Shown here: positions 56,492-64,000 of the stretch, piece by piece | How the letters are laid out: each line of letters opens with the position of its first letter | Numbering within the stretch: the stretch's first letter is position 1 | Assembly: GCF_021233355.1 (NCBI RefSeq) | Contig: NZ_CP089507.1 | Span: forward strand, 620,001 to 684,000 | Source: Luteimonas fraxinea | Lineage (GTDB): Bacteria > Pseudomonadota > Gammaproteobacteria > Xanthomonadales > Xanthomonadaceae | Length of the DNA: 64,000 nucleotides | Reading direction: 5' to 3' | Translations under genes and position numbers: made by a program | Notes under the pieces: model-generated | The model's input: only the letters and a program-made list of their open reading frames with translations | Database searches by the model: none | Told to the model about the DNA's origin: nothing

Positions 56492-58231
56492 TCAGTCGGT
56501 GGCGGCGTCGGGCCCGCCCAGGCGCCGGTCCATCGTCGTGTGCAGTCGCGTACGCAGCGCGGGCGGCACTGCGATCTCGTCGCGCAGCAGCACCCGGACG
56601 CCGTGCGCCGGCACGTCCAGCGACACCCCGCGCTCGGCTGTCACATTCCCGGCGTCCATCGCATCGCGCCATACGCCATCGGCGATCTGCGCCGCTTCCA
56701 ACCGCGCCTGCCACGGCACCTCACCCTTGTTGAGCAGCACGAGCGCAGTCTGGCGCGCATCACCATCGTCGAGCACGCGATAGAACGCTGCGTGGTCGCC
56801 CTCGAGCTCGAGCACCAGCTGCAGGCCGCGTTGCAACGCCGGCGTGTCTCGGCGCAGATTCGCGATACGGGTCAGTGCGGCATGGATCGGGCTCTGCGCG
56901 CCGGCGTCGACGCGATCCTGTCCGTAGTACGCGCGGTTGCCGGCGTGCTCGGCGCGGCCGCGCATGAAACCGGTTTCCGAGCCGTAGTAGACGACCGGAA
57001 TGCCGCGCGCGGTGAACAGCCAGTTGTGCGCGTCGATGAAGCCGGTGTCGCTGGCCGCCATACGTGGCATGTCGTGGTTGTCGTAGAAGGTCGCCAGATC
57101 GTAGGGATTGGCATACGGCCCACGTTCGAGGTGCAGCGCCGGCGCGAGGCGCTCGAAGCCGGCATCGCCGGCGAAGACCTCGTCCATCGCCTGCTTCATC
57201 GGGAAGTCGAGCACGCTGACGCCGCCATTCTGCGTCCAGGTGTGTTCTGCAATCTTGTCGGCGTTGTAGTCGAAGGCTTCGCCGAACATGAAGAAGCCCG
57301 GGTGCTGGCCGCGGATGCGGTCGGCGAAGCGCTTCCAGAACGCGTGCGGCATCCAGGCGATGGTGTCGATGCGGAACGCGTCGGCGCCCTGCCCGATCCA
57401 CTGTTCGTAGGCGCCGGCGAGATACTCGAACACCGCGGGATTGGCTGCGTCGAAGTCCGACAGCTGGGCGAGGTTGCCGTCGAAGATCGAACCGTCCTTG
57501 GCATCGACCACGCCGGTCGCGTTGTAGAACGCGTGCAGCGGGTTGCCGTTGGGATCGAGCTGCTGCGGCGGCAGGTTCTGGTGGTCGGCGATCAGCTTGC
57601 CACCGGCATCGAAGATCTGGCCGAAGCCGGGCTGCTGCGTCGGCATCGTCCACGAAGGCGATCCGTGATTGCCGACGATGTCGAGCACGGTCTTGAGCCC
57701 CGCCGCGCGCATGCCGTCGGTGAAGCCGCGGAAGTCGAGATCGGCGCTCGGCAGATGCTCGTCGAGCGCGTAGAAATTCGTGCCCCAGTACCCGTGGTAG
57801 CCGGTCTTGCCGCGGTCTGTCAGCGAGCTGCCGCAGGCGACCGGATCGCCACCGGTGAAGGCCTCGTCCGGGTTGTCGACGATCGGCGTGATCCACACCG
57901 CTCCGAAGCCCATGTCGCGGATGTAGCCGGCGTTGTCGAGCACGCCGCGGAAGTCGCCACCGAGATAGCCGATGTTGCCGTCGATGCCGTCCGGGCATCG
58001 CACCGGGATGTCGAACGTGCGATGCGCGCCGCCCTGCTCGCGCTGGTCGTTCGACGTGTCACCGTTGACGAAGCGGTCGGTGACGACGAAATAGACCGCG
58101 TGCGCGGCGAAAGGCTCGCGTGTGCCGTAGAGCGCATCGCCCGCAGGCGTGTCGCTGGCGCGGACGTCTCCGGCATGGCTGCAGGCCGCAGTCAACAGCG
58201 CGGCGATGGCGACGGTCAACGCTCGGGTCAT
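56492..58231 (-). CDS. GH13 alpha-amylase-type lipoprotein
   Basis: A 579-residue glycoside hydrolase with a lipoprotein signal (MTRALTVAIAALLTAACS, cysteine at residue 17). GH13 regions are complete: DIVGNHGSPSW (region I), GADAFRIDTIAWMPHAF with the nucleophile aspartate (II), FMFGEAF with the acid glutamate (III) and FYDNHDMPR (IV). It likely cuts starch or maltodextrins at the cell surface or in the periplasm; related genes are often labelled cyclomaltodextrin glucanotransferase, so transfer activity is possible. GAGGAG seven bases before 58231 fixes the start. It follows the MFS gene after 23 bases. Confidence 0.92.
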   Translation of the reverse strand: MTRALTVAIAALLTAACSHAGDVRASDTPAGDALYGTREPFAAHAVYFVVTDRFVNGDTSNDQREQGGAHRTFDIPVRCPDGIDGNIGYLGGDFRGVLDNAGYIRDMGFGAVWITPIVDNPDEAFTGGDPVACGSSLTDRGKTGYHGYWGTNFYALDEHLPSADLDFRGFTDGMRAAGLKTVLDIVGNHGSPSWTMPTQQPGFGQIFDAGGKLIADHQNLPPQQLDPNGNPLHAFYNATGVVDAKDGSIFDGNLAQLSDFDAANPAVFEYLAGAYEQWIGQGADAFRIDTIAWMPHAFWKRFADRIRGQHPGFFMFGEAFDYNADKIAEHTWTQNGGVSVLDFPMKQAMDEVFAGDAGFERLAPALHLERGPYANPYDLATFYDNHDMPRMAASDTGFIDAHNWLFTARGIPVVYYGSETGFMRGRAEHAGNRAYYGQDRVDAGAQSPIHAALTRIANLRRDTPALQRGLQLVLELEGDHAAFYRVLDDGDARQTALVLLNKGEVPWQARLEAAQIADGVWRDAMDAGNVTAERGVSLDVPAHGVRVLLRDEIAVPPALRTRLHTTMDRRLGGPDAATD

Positions 58232-58254
58232 GCGGTCACTCCTCGGTTTCGATG

Positions 58255-59742
58255 TCATCGCGCTACCTGCTCCGAGAGCGGCCGGGAGACGCGCAGCGCG
58301 CACAGACCGGCGATCGCCAGACTCGCGCCGCCGAGCGTCAGCACGCGCATCGGCGCGCCGCCGAACACTTGGCCGAGCAGAAAGCCCAGCGTGCTCACCG
58401 CGACCAGCTGCGGGATGACGATGAAGAAATTGAAGATGCCCATGTACACGCCCATCTTGTGCGCGGGCAGGCTGTCGGACAGCAGCGCGTACGGCAGCGA
58501 CAGGATCGAGGCCCAGGCGAAGCCGACGCCGGCCATCGACAGCAGCAGCCACTGCGGATCGCGGATGAAGGCGATCGACACCAGACCCGCGCCGCCCAGC
58601 CACAGGTTCACCAGATGGGTCATGCGCAGGCCGAGGCGGCGCGCCATCCACGGAATCGCGACGGCCGCGAGCGCGGCGAAGCCGTTGTAGGCGGCGAACA
58701 GTACGCCGACCCAGTTCGCGCCTTCGTTGTAGGCGGCGGACTGCGGATCGGTGGTGCCGTAGTGGGTCTGCGCGACCGCGGCGGTCGTGTAGATCCACAT
58801 CGCGAACAGGCCGAACCACGAGAAGAACTGCACGACTGCGAGCTGACGCATCGTCGTCGGCATCGCATGCAGGTCGCCGGCGATCGCGGCGACCATGCCG
58901 CCGCCCAGCGCCACTGCGAGCAACCGCAACAAACCGTAGGCCAGCGGCAGCGCGGCGAGCACATAGAGCATGCGGTCCCAGCCCATCGCCCAGACCAGCG
59001 CCACGCCGGCGATACCGACCAGCAACCACGGCAGTCCACCGATCGCCGCGGGCACCGGCACATCGGCGCCTGCCACGCTGCCCGGCGGATGCGCATCGTC
59101 GAACGCGGCCAACGCCTCGGGCGGGTACTCGCGCGTGCGCAGCACCGTCCACAGCACCGCGCCGATCAGCACGGCGCCGCCGAAGTAGAACGCGTAACGC
59201 ACGGTGTCGGGCACTTCGCCGGGGCCCGCGGTATTCGCGACACCGAACTTCGCCAGCACGAACGGCAACGCGCTGGCGACGACCGAACCCACGCCGATGA
59301 AGAAGCTTTGCATCGCATAGCCGGTCGGCCGCTGCTTCGGCGCGAGCTGGTCACCGACGAAGGCCCGGAACGGCTCCATCGACACGTTGAGCGAGGCGTC
59401 GAGCACCCACAGCGTGCCGGCCGCGATCCACAGTTCGGGCGAGTTCGGCATCACCAGCAGCGCCGCGGTCGAGAACACCGCACCCCACAGGAAATACGGG
59501 CGGCGGCGGCCGAGGCGTGTCCACGTGCGATCTGAGAAGTAGCCGATCACCGGTTGCACCAGCAGGCCGGTCAGCGGCGCCGCGATCCACAGACCAGGCA
59601 CCTGTTCCATGTCCGCGCCGAGCGTCTGGAAGATGCGGCTGACGTTGGCGTTCTGCAGGGCGAATCCGAACTGGATGCCCAGAAAGCCGAAACACATGTT
59701 CCAGATCTGCCAGAACGACAGCTGCGGTTTCGCGTTGCGCAT
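58255..59742 (-). CDS. SLC45-type MFS maltose/maltodextrin permease
   Basis: A 495-residue inner-membrane permease with 12 predicted helices. FGIQFGFALQNANVSRIFQT-like wording at its start, GYFSDRTWTRLGRRRPYF after helix 2 and a long central loop are typical of SLC45-type bacterial sugar transporters such as Caulobacter MalY. It should carry maltose or maltodextrins into the cytosol for the alpha-glucosidase. GGGGAG lies nine bases before 59742. The neighbour upstream, on the other strand, is the alpha-glucosidase. Confidence 0.9.
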   Translation of the reverse strand: MRNAKPQLSFWQIWNMCFGFLGIQFGFALQNANVSRIFQTLGADMEQVPGLWIAAPLTGLLVQPVIGYFSDRTWTRLGRRRPYFLWGAVFSTAALLVMPNSPELWIAAGTLWVLDASLNVSMEPFRAFVGDQLAPKQRPTGYAMQSFFIGVGSVVASALPFVLAKFGVANTAGPGEVPDTVRYAFYFGGAVLIGAVLWTVLRTREYPPEALAAFDDAHPPGSVAGADVPVPAAIGGLPWLLVGIAGVALVWAMGWDRMLYVLAALPLAYGLLRLLAVALGGGMVAAIAGDLHAMPTTMRQLAVVQFFSWFGLFAMWIYTTAAVAQTHYGTTDPQSAAYNEGANWVGVLFAAYNGFAALAAVAIPWMARRLGLRMTHLVNLWLGGAGLVSIAFIRDPQWLLLSMAGVGFAWASILSLPYALLSDSLPAHKMGVYMGIFNFFIVIPQLVAVSTLGFLLGQVFGGAPMRVLTLGGASLAIAGLCALRVSRPLSEQVAR

Positions 59743-59940
59743 GTGCTGCGACTCCCCTCCCAAGGACCGCTGCATCGCACCAACGCCGGTGCGTGCATGG
59801 CTGCATGGTAACGAGCGTGTCGCGACGCGCCGCGACCTGCATACGTATTCATCGCATGCAGGCGCATCACGCGCTTTCGCCGGCGCCATGCGATGCACTA
59901 CTTTCGCTGCGCGCCCGGCCGGCGCGAGACGAGAGCGGCG
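59743..59940. other. divergent promoter region of the permease and alpha-glucosidase
   Basis: This gap of 198 bases holds the operator-like sequence at 59838-59852. It serves two divergent operons and is a natural place for LacI control. Confidence 0.6.
59838..59852. promoter_or_regulatory. shared operator-like site, copy 1
   Basis: TGCATACGTATTCAT is identical, in reverse, to the sequence at 62799-62813. The core is TG(A/C)ATACGTAT(G/T)CA around the palindrome TACGTA, a LacI-type near-palindrome. Confidence 0.6.
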
Positions 59941-61557
59941 ATGAGCGAGAGTCCCTGGTGGCGCGGTGCGGTGATCTACCAGATCTATCCGCGCAGCTTC
60001 ATGGACAGCAATGGCGATGGCGTGGGCGACCTGCCCGGCATCATCGCGCGTCTGGATCACGTCGCCTCGCTCGGCGTCGATGCGATCTGGGTGTCGCCGT
60101 TCTTCCGCTCGCCGATGGACGACTTCGGTTACGACATCGCCGACCAGTGCGACGTCGATCCGATGTTCGGCACCCTGGCCGATTTCGACGCGCTGCTGGC
60201 CAAAGCGCATGCGCTGGGCCTGAAGGTCATGATCGACCAGGTCTTCAGCCACACCTCGAACGCGCACGCGTGGTTCCGCGAAAGTCGCGAGTCGCGCGGC
60301 AACCCCAAAGCCGACTGGTACGTCTGGGCCGATGCGAATCCCGATGGCACGCCGCCGAACAACTGGCTGTCGATCTTCGGTGGCCCGGCGTGGAAGTGGG
60401 AGCCGCGGCGCCGGCAGTACTACCTGCACAATTTCCTGTCGAGCCAGCCGGACCTCAACTTCCACAACCCCGAAGTGCAGCAGGCGACGCTCGACTACGT
60501 GCGCTTCTGGCTCGACCGCGGCGTCGACGGCTTCCGTCTGGATTCGATCAACTTCTGTTTCCACGACGCGCAGCTGCGCGACAACCCGCCCAAGCCCGAG
60601 GCGCTACGCATCGGCCGCGGCTTCTCGCCCGACAATCCATATGCGTTCCAGTACCACTGGTACAACAACACGCAGCCGGAGAACATCGGCTTTATCGAAC
60701 GCCTGCGCGTGTTGATGGACGGCTACACCGACGTCGCCGCGCTGGGCGAGATCTCGTCGGAGGATTCACTGGCGACGACGGCCGAATACACCAGCCCCGG
60801 CCGCCTGCACATGGGCTACAGCTTCGAGCTGCTGGTCGACGATTTCAGTGCCGGCTACATCCGCGACACCGTGCAGCGCCTCGAAGCCGCGATGGACGGC
60901 TGGCCGTGCTGGGCGATCTCCAACCACGACGTGGTGCGTGCGGTCACGCGCTGGGGCGGCGGCACCGCGGGCGCGGCGTTTGCCATCCAGATGATCGCGC
61001 TGGTGTGCATGCTGCGCGGCTCGGTGTGTCTGTACCAGGGCGAGGAACTCGGCCTGGCGGAAGCGGACGTGCCCTATGAGGCGCTGCGCGACCCCTACGG
61101 CATCACCTTCTGGCCGAACTTCAAGGGCCGCGACGGCTGCCGCACGCCGATGCCGTGGACCGGCGATGCGGATGCGGGTTTCTCGACCGGCACGCCGTGG
61201 CTGCCGATTCCTGAAATGCATCGCGCGCAGAACGTGGCCGCTCAGGACACCGACGGCGATTCGGTGCTCGCGCATGCGCGCCGATTCCTGCAGTGGCGGC
61301 GCACGCAGCCTGCACTGCGCACCGGCAGCATCGCGTTCCTGGACACGCCGGAACCGGTGCTGGCCTTCGTACGCGAGCGGGACGCGGCGCGCGTGCTCGT
61401 CGTGTTCAACTTGTCGGCGGCGCCGGTCGAATGGCGTACGACACAGGCCGCGCATCCGCTGGACGGCCATGGTCTGCCGATGGGCGAACTGCACCACGGC
61501 ACGCTGCAGCTGCCTGCGCACGGCCTCTACTTCGCGGAATTGGATGCGGCCGACTGA
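59941..61557 (+). CDS. GH13 alpha-glucosidase
   Basis: A 538-residue cytosolic GH13 enzyme of the alpha-glucosidase class (GH13_23-like wording). It begins VIYQIYPRSFMDSNGDGVGD, with DDFGYDIADQCDVDP at about 62-76. Catalytic blocks are GVDGFRLDSINF (nucleophile aspartate), ALGEISSEDS (acid glutamate) and AISNHDVVRA. It should release glucose from maltose or short maltodextrins imported by the permease. No signal peptide is present, which fits a cytosolic role. The start at 59941 is preceded by GAGAG. Confidence 0.94.
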   Translation: MSESPWWRGAVIYQIYPRSFMDSNGDGVGDLPGIIARLDHVASLGVDAIWVSPFFRSPMDDFGYDIADQCDVDPMFGTLADFDALLAKAHALGLKVMIDQVFSHTSNAHAWFRESRESRGNPKADWYVWADANPDGTPPNNWLSIFGGPAWKWEPRRRQYYLHNFLSSQPDLNFHNPEVQQATLDYVRFWLDRGVDGFRLDSINFCFHDAQLRDNPPKPEALRIGRGFSPDNPYAFQYHWYNNTQPENIGFIERLRVLMDGYTDVAALGEISSEDSLATTAEYTSPGRLHMGYSFELLVDDFSAGYIRDTVQRLEAAMDGWPCWAISNHDVVRAVTRWGGGTAGAAFAIQMIALVCMLRGSVCLYQGEELGLAEADVPYEALRDPYGITFWPNFKGRDGCRTPMPWTGDADAGFSTGTPWLPIPEMHRAQNVAAQDTDGDSVLAHARRFLQWRRTQPALRTGSIAFLDTPEPVLAFVRERDAARVLVVFNLSAAPVEWRTTQAAHPLDGHGLPMGELHHGTLQLPAHGLYFAELDAAD

Positions 61558-61647
61558 GCGTTCGGTTGGGGGGAGCTCTGAACTAGCTGTTCTTGCTCGC
61601 CATTCCCGCAAGGAAGAATCCTTGAACACCGATGCAGAAGTCCGTGG

Positions 61648-61667
61648 ATTCCCGCCTTCGCGGGAAT
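61648..61667. repeat. short intergenic palindrome
   Basis: ATTCCCGCCTTCGCGGGAAT is a perfect 8-bp stem with loop CTTC. It lies between the glucosidase and a convergent gene and resembles a common intergenic repeat of this bacterial group. It may also end transcription from both sides. Confidence 0.6.
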
Positions 61668-61701
61668 GACGGGCTTGCTCAGGGTTCCTTCGTTCGTGAA
61701 G

Positions 61702-62634
61702 TCAGCCGGATGTCGGTTCGGGTGGCGGCCACGTGCGCAGGATCGACGGCGACACCCCCACTCGCCTGCAGGCGCGCGCCCCCGCACCATCGGGCAACGC
61801 GATGTGGAACAGCGGCGCCAGGCCGCGCAGGGCACGTGCGCAGGCGCGATGCCGCGCACGCTGCAGCGTGGTGATGCCCAGCATCCGCTCCGCCCACGGT
61901 GGCAGCAGCGCCGCGCCCGCACCGAGAAACAGGCCGCGCGAAAGCGCCGCGCCCGGCACCGGCAGGCGGATGCGCGACAGCACCTGCAGCACCTCGCGCG
62001 CGCGATCGTCGTAACGCAGCGCCGGCCGCACCGCATCGAAGTACGCCGCCATCGCCGCGCGGCTCGCCGGAATTTCGATCGCGCCCAGCGCAGCGGCGAC
62101 GCGATGGCCCTCGGCGTAATAGCGGTCCTGCGCCCACACCGGCATCTCGACGCCGGCGTACGTGCGGAAGCCCTGCAGGAATGCGTAAGCCTCGCTGGCA
62201 TGCACCCACGACAGCAGCGCGGGATCGTTCGCTGCGTACGGCGTGCCGTCGGCGGTGGTCCCACGCACGTGCGTGTGGATCGTGCGCACCCGCGTGATCA
62301 GCCGCTCCGCTTCCGCAGTCCCGGCGAACGAGGTGCCGGCGACGAAGCCGGTCGTGCGCCGCAGCCGGCCGACGAGATCATCGCGGAAGTCCGAATGGTC
62401 CCAGACGCCCGCGAGCACCTGCGGATGCAAGGCCTGCAGCATCAACGCGCACAGGCCACCGGCGAGCATGCCCGGGAAATCCGCATGCACCCGCCAGGTC
62501 CCGCTGTCAGGCCCGAACAAGCCGGGGTCGCCCGCTGGCGCGTCGTAATCGATGCCGCTTTGCCCGCGCGGAAACACGCCCAGAACCCAGCGGCGCAATG
62601 CGGCGGCGAGTGGCGCGGTCAGGGGTGAAGACAT
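61702..62634 (-). CDS. DUF2236 / MpaB-type oxygenase-like protein
   Basis: A 310-residue protein of the DUF2236 (MpaB oxygenase) family. Recognisable parts are GMLAGGLCALMLQALHPQV at about 55-73, VRTIHTHVRG and WVHASEAYAF, where conserved histidines sit. Such proteins are related to haem-binding latex-clearing enzymes and the MpaB oxygenase. The substrate is unknown. It lies inside the carbohydrate locus but on the opposite strand and shows no clear link to sugar use. The single frame runs from 62634 to the stop at 61702. Confidence 0.85.
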   Translation of the reverse strand: MSSPLTAPLAAALRRWVLGVFPRGQSGIDYDAPAGDPGLFGPDSGTWRVHADFPGMLAGGLCALMLQALHPQVLAGVWDHSDFRDDLVGRLRRTTGFVAGTSFAGTAEAERLITRVRTIHTHVRGTTADGTPYAANDPALLSWVHASEAYAFLQGFRTYAGVEMPVWAQDRYYAEGHRVAAALGAIEIPASRAAMAAYFDAVRPALRYDDRAREVLQVLSRIRLPVPGAALSRGLFLGAGAALLPPWAERMLGITTLQRARHRACARALRGLAPLFHIALPDGAGARACRRVGVSPSILRTWPPPEPTSG

Positions 62635-62941
62635 GCCGCGATGCTAACGGACGCGCCGCGACGGGCCGGTCGTCGGCGATGCGCGATGGTTTCGATCGCG
62701 CGGCAGCGGCGCACGATGAGAACGGTTTCCGTGGACACCGAAACACCACGCGACGCAAGCCCGGACACCCGCGATGGCATCACTGCAGGCACGACGCAAT
62801 GAATACGTATGCAGCGCGCGTCCGGTCGGCGAACGCGCGACTACCATGGCCGCGAACCGATCCACGCCCTGCCCCCACGGCGGTCGTCGACGGCACAAAC
62901 GAAGAAACACTGCTGTCCGCCGGACACCCTTGGGAGGGGAG
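62635..62941. other. upstream region of the maltodextrin TonB receptor
   Basis: This 307-base gap contains the second copy of the shared operator-like sequence at 62799-62813 and a purine-rich ribosome-binding stretch directly before the receptor ATG. No gene is seen. Confidence 0.6.
62799..62813. promoter_or_regulatory. shared operator-like site, copy 2
   Basis: ATGAATACGTATGCA is the exact reverse complement of the sequence at 59838-59852, placed 129 bases before the TonB receptor start. Confidence 0.6.
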
Positions 62942-64000
62942 ATGTCGAAGCTCGATCGCAACCTGCTCAGTGCTGCGCTGTCGTCGGCACTGCTGATGCT
63001 CGCCGCTGGCGCGCACGCACAGACCACTACGAATTCCTCGAACACCGCCGCCGCGGACGAGGCCACCGAACTCGATGCGGTCAAGGTCACCGGCATCCGT
63101 CGCGGCATCGAGAGTGCGATCTCGATCAAGCGCGATGCGACGTCGATCGTCGAAGCGGTCTCCGCCGAGGACATCGGCAAGCTGCCTGATGTCAGCATCG
63201 CCGAATCGATCGCGCGCCTGCCCGGCCTGTCGGCGCAGCGCGTCGCCGGACGCGCGCAGGTGATCAGCGTGCGCGGCCTGTCGCCCGACTTCGCGACCAC
63301 GCTGCTCAACGGCCGCGAAATGGTCAGCACCGGCGACAACCGCAGCGTGGAGTTCGACCAGTACCCGTCGGAACTCGTCAGCGGCGTCACCGTGTACAAG
63401 ACGCCCGACGCCGGCCTGTTCGGCCAGGGCCTGTCGGGCACGCTGGACATGCAGACGGTGCGGCCGCTGAACTTCAACGAGTCGGTCATCACCCTCAACG
63501 GCCGCTACCAGCGCAACTCGCTGGGCGAAGCGGCGAAGACCGACCCCTACGGCAACCGCATCAGCGGCAGCTGGATCGGCCAGTCCGCGGACCGTCGCTT
63601 CGGCTTCTCGATCGGTTACTCGCACAGCGATACGCCGATCCAGGAGAACCAGGTCGGTCTGTACGAACCGTGGAAGACCGATGCACGGCCCGGCCTGGCC
63701 CCCGGCACCTGGGCCACCGACGGCATGAAGGCCCTGCGTCGCACCGGCTACACCAAGCGCGACGGCGTGATGGCGACGCTGCAGTTCCGGCCGTCGAACG
63801 CGTGGACCAGCACGCTGGACATGTTCCACTCGCGCGCCGAACAGGAAGACACCGCGAACCAGTTCGAGGTCAACACGCAGTTCAACGGCTCGTTCCCGTG
63901 CAATCCGGAATGCGTCTACAGCAACGTGCGCACCAGCGAGAACGGCAGCTTCGCCGGCGGCACGCTGAGCGGCGTGTACCCGCTGGTGCGCGGCATCTAC
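62942..64000 (+). CDS. TonB-dependent receptor, carbohydrate type (partial, 5' end)
   Basis: The first 353 residues of an outer-membrane receptor that runs past the window end. A signal peptide (LLMLAAGAHAQ) is followed by DAVKVTGIRRGIESAISIKR, the N-terminal signature of the carbohydrate-type (CUT) receptors. The plug continues with VEAVSAEDIGKLPDVSIAES, SVRGLSPDFATTLLNGREM and DAGLFGQGLSGTLDMQTVRP. Such receptors bring oligosaccharides through the outer membrane. With the amylase, permease and glucosidase nearby, maltodextrin is the likely ligand. Confidence 0.93.
   Translation, partial: MSKLDRNLLSAALSSALLMLAAGAHAQTTTNSSNTAAADEATELDAVKVTGIRRGIESAISIKRDATSIVEAVSAEDIGKLPDVSIAESIARLPGLSAQRVAGRAQVISVRGLSPDFATTLLNGREMVSTGDNRSVEFDQYPSELVSGVTVYKTPDAGLFGQGLSGTLDMQTVRPLNFNESVITLNGRYQRNSLGEAAKTDPYGNRISGSWIGQSADRRFGFSIGYSHSDTPIQENQVGLYEPWKTDARPGLAPGTWATDGMKALRRTGYTKRDGVMATLQFRPSNAWTSTLDMFHSRAEQEDTANQFEVNTQFNGSFPCNPECVYSNVRTSENGSFAGGTLSGVYPLVRGIY

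Overview
The window is GC-rich proteobacterial chromosome. It most resembles the Xanthomonadaceae (Lysobacter, Luteimonas and relatives). The support is the gene order sufR-sufB-sufC-sufD-sufS-GNAT-Rieske; the block thrS-infC-rpmI-rplT-pheS-pheT-ihfA-merR followed by tRNA-Pro; several TonB-dependent receptors; a carbohydrate locus combining a TonB receptor, an SLC45-type MFS permease, a LacI regulator and GH13 enzymes; and G+C-rich intergenic hairpin repeats. No phage, transposase, rRNA or CRISPR array was seen. Family assignments come from reading translations; no database search was run.

Layout. 1-5.8 kb: end of a PhzF-like gene, OsmC, DUF2784 membrane protein, a Lys/Ala-rich HU-like protein, a DUF533/TerB protein, an M23 peptidase and a run of small envelope proteins. 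6-13 kb: a SET-domain methyltransferase facing the SUF iron-sulfur operon. 13-16 kb: a CirA/FepA-type receptor behind a Fur-box-like palindrome. 16-18.4 kb: two repeat-rich stretches around hutD with few genes. 18.4-31 kb: comEA, an M20 peptidase, a lone sulfate-binding-type protein, a CPA2 antiporter, tRNA-Phe, a DmdC-type acyl-CoA dehydrogenase, an HNH protein, dxs, and a TraB/GumN gene broken by one in-frame stop. 31-39 kb, minus strand: the translation operon from thrS to ihfA-merR. 39-43 kb: a FhuA-type receptor and an MFS gene. 43-55 kb, minus strand: a 2354-residue BapA-type adhesin with its own type I secretion system. 55-64 kb: a LacI-controlled starch/maltodextrin locus ending in a TonB receptor cut by the window edge.

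How genes work together. SufB, SufC and SufD form the cluster scaffold, SufS supplies sulfur and the Rrf2 protein probably senses cluster status. The adhesin, TolC, ABC and HlyD genes are consecutive and form a complete export system. In the carbohydrate locus an anchored amylase, an outer-membrane receptor, an inner-membrane permease and an alpha-glucosidase make a capture, uptake and hydrolysis chain. A 15-base sequence shared by two of its promoters is a likely operator.

The most interesting signals are regulatory. The thrS 5' region encodes an eight-residue peptide with three consecutive threonines, followed by a hairpin and seven U residues, which is the layout of a threonine attenuator. 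infC starts at ATT. The adhesin/lacI gap carries a 20-base dyad twice. The thrS attenuator is the best candidate for something undescribed.
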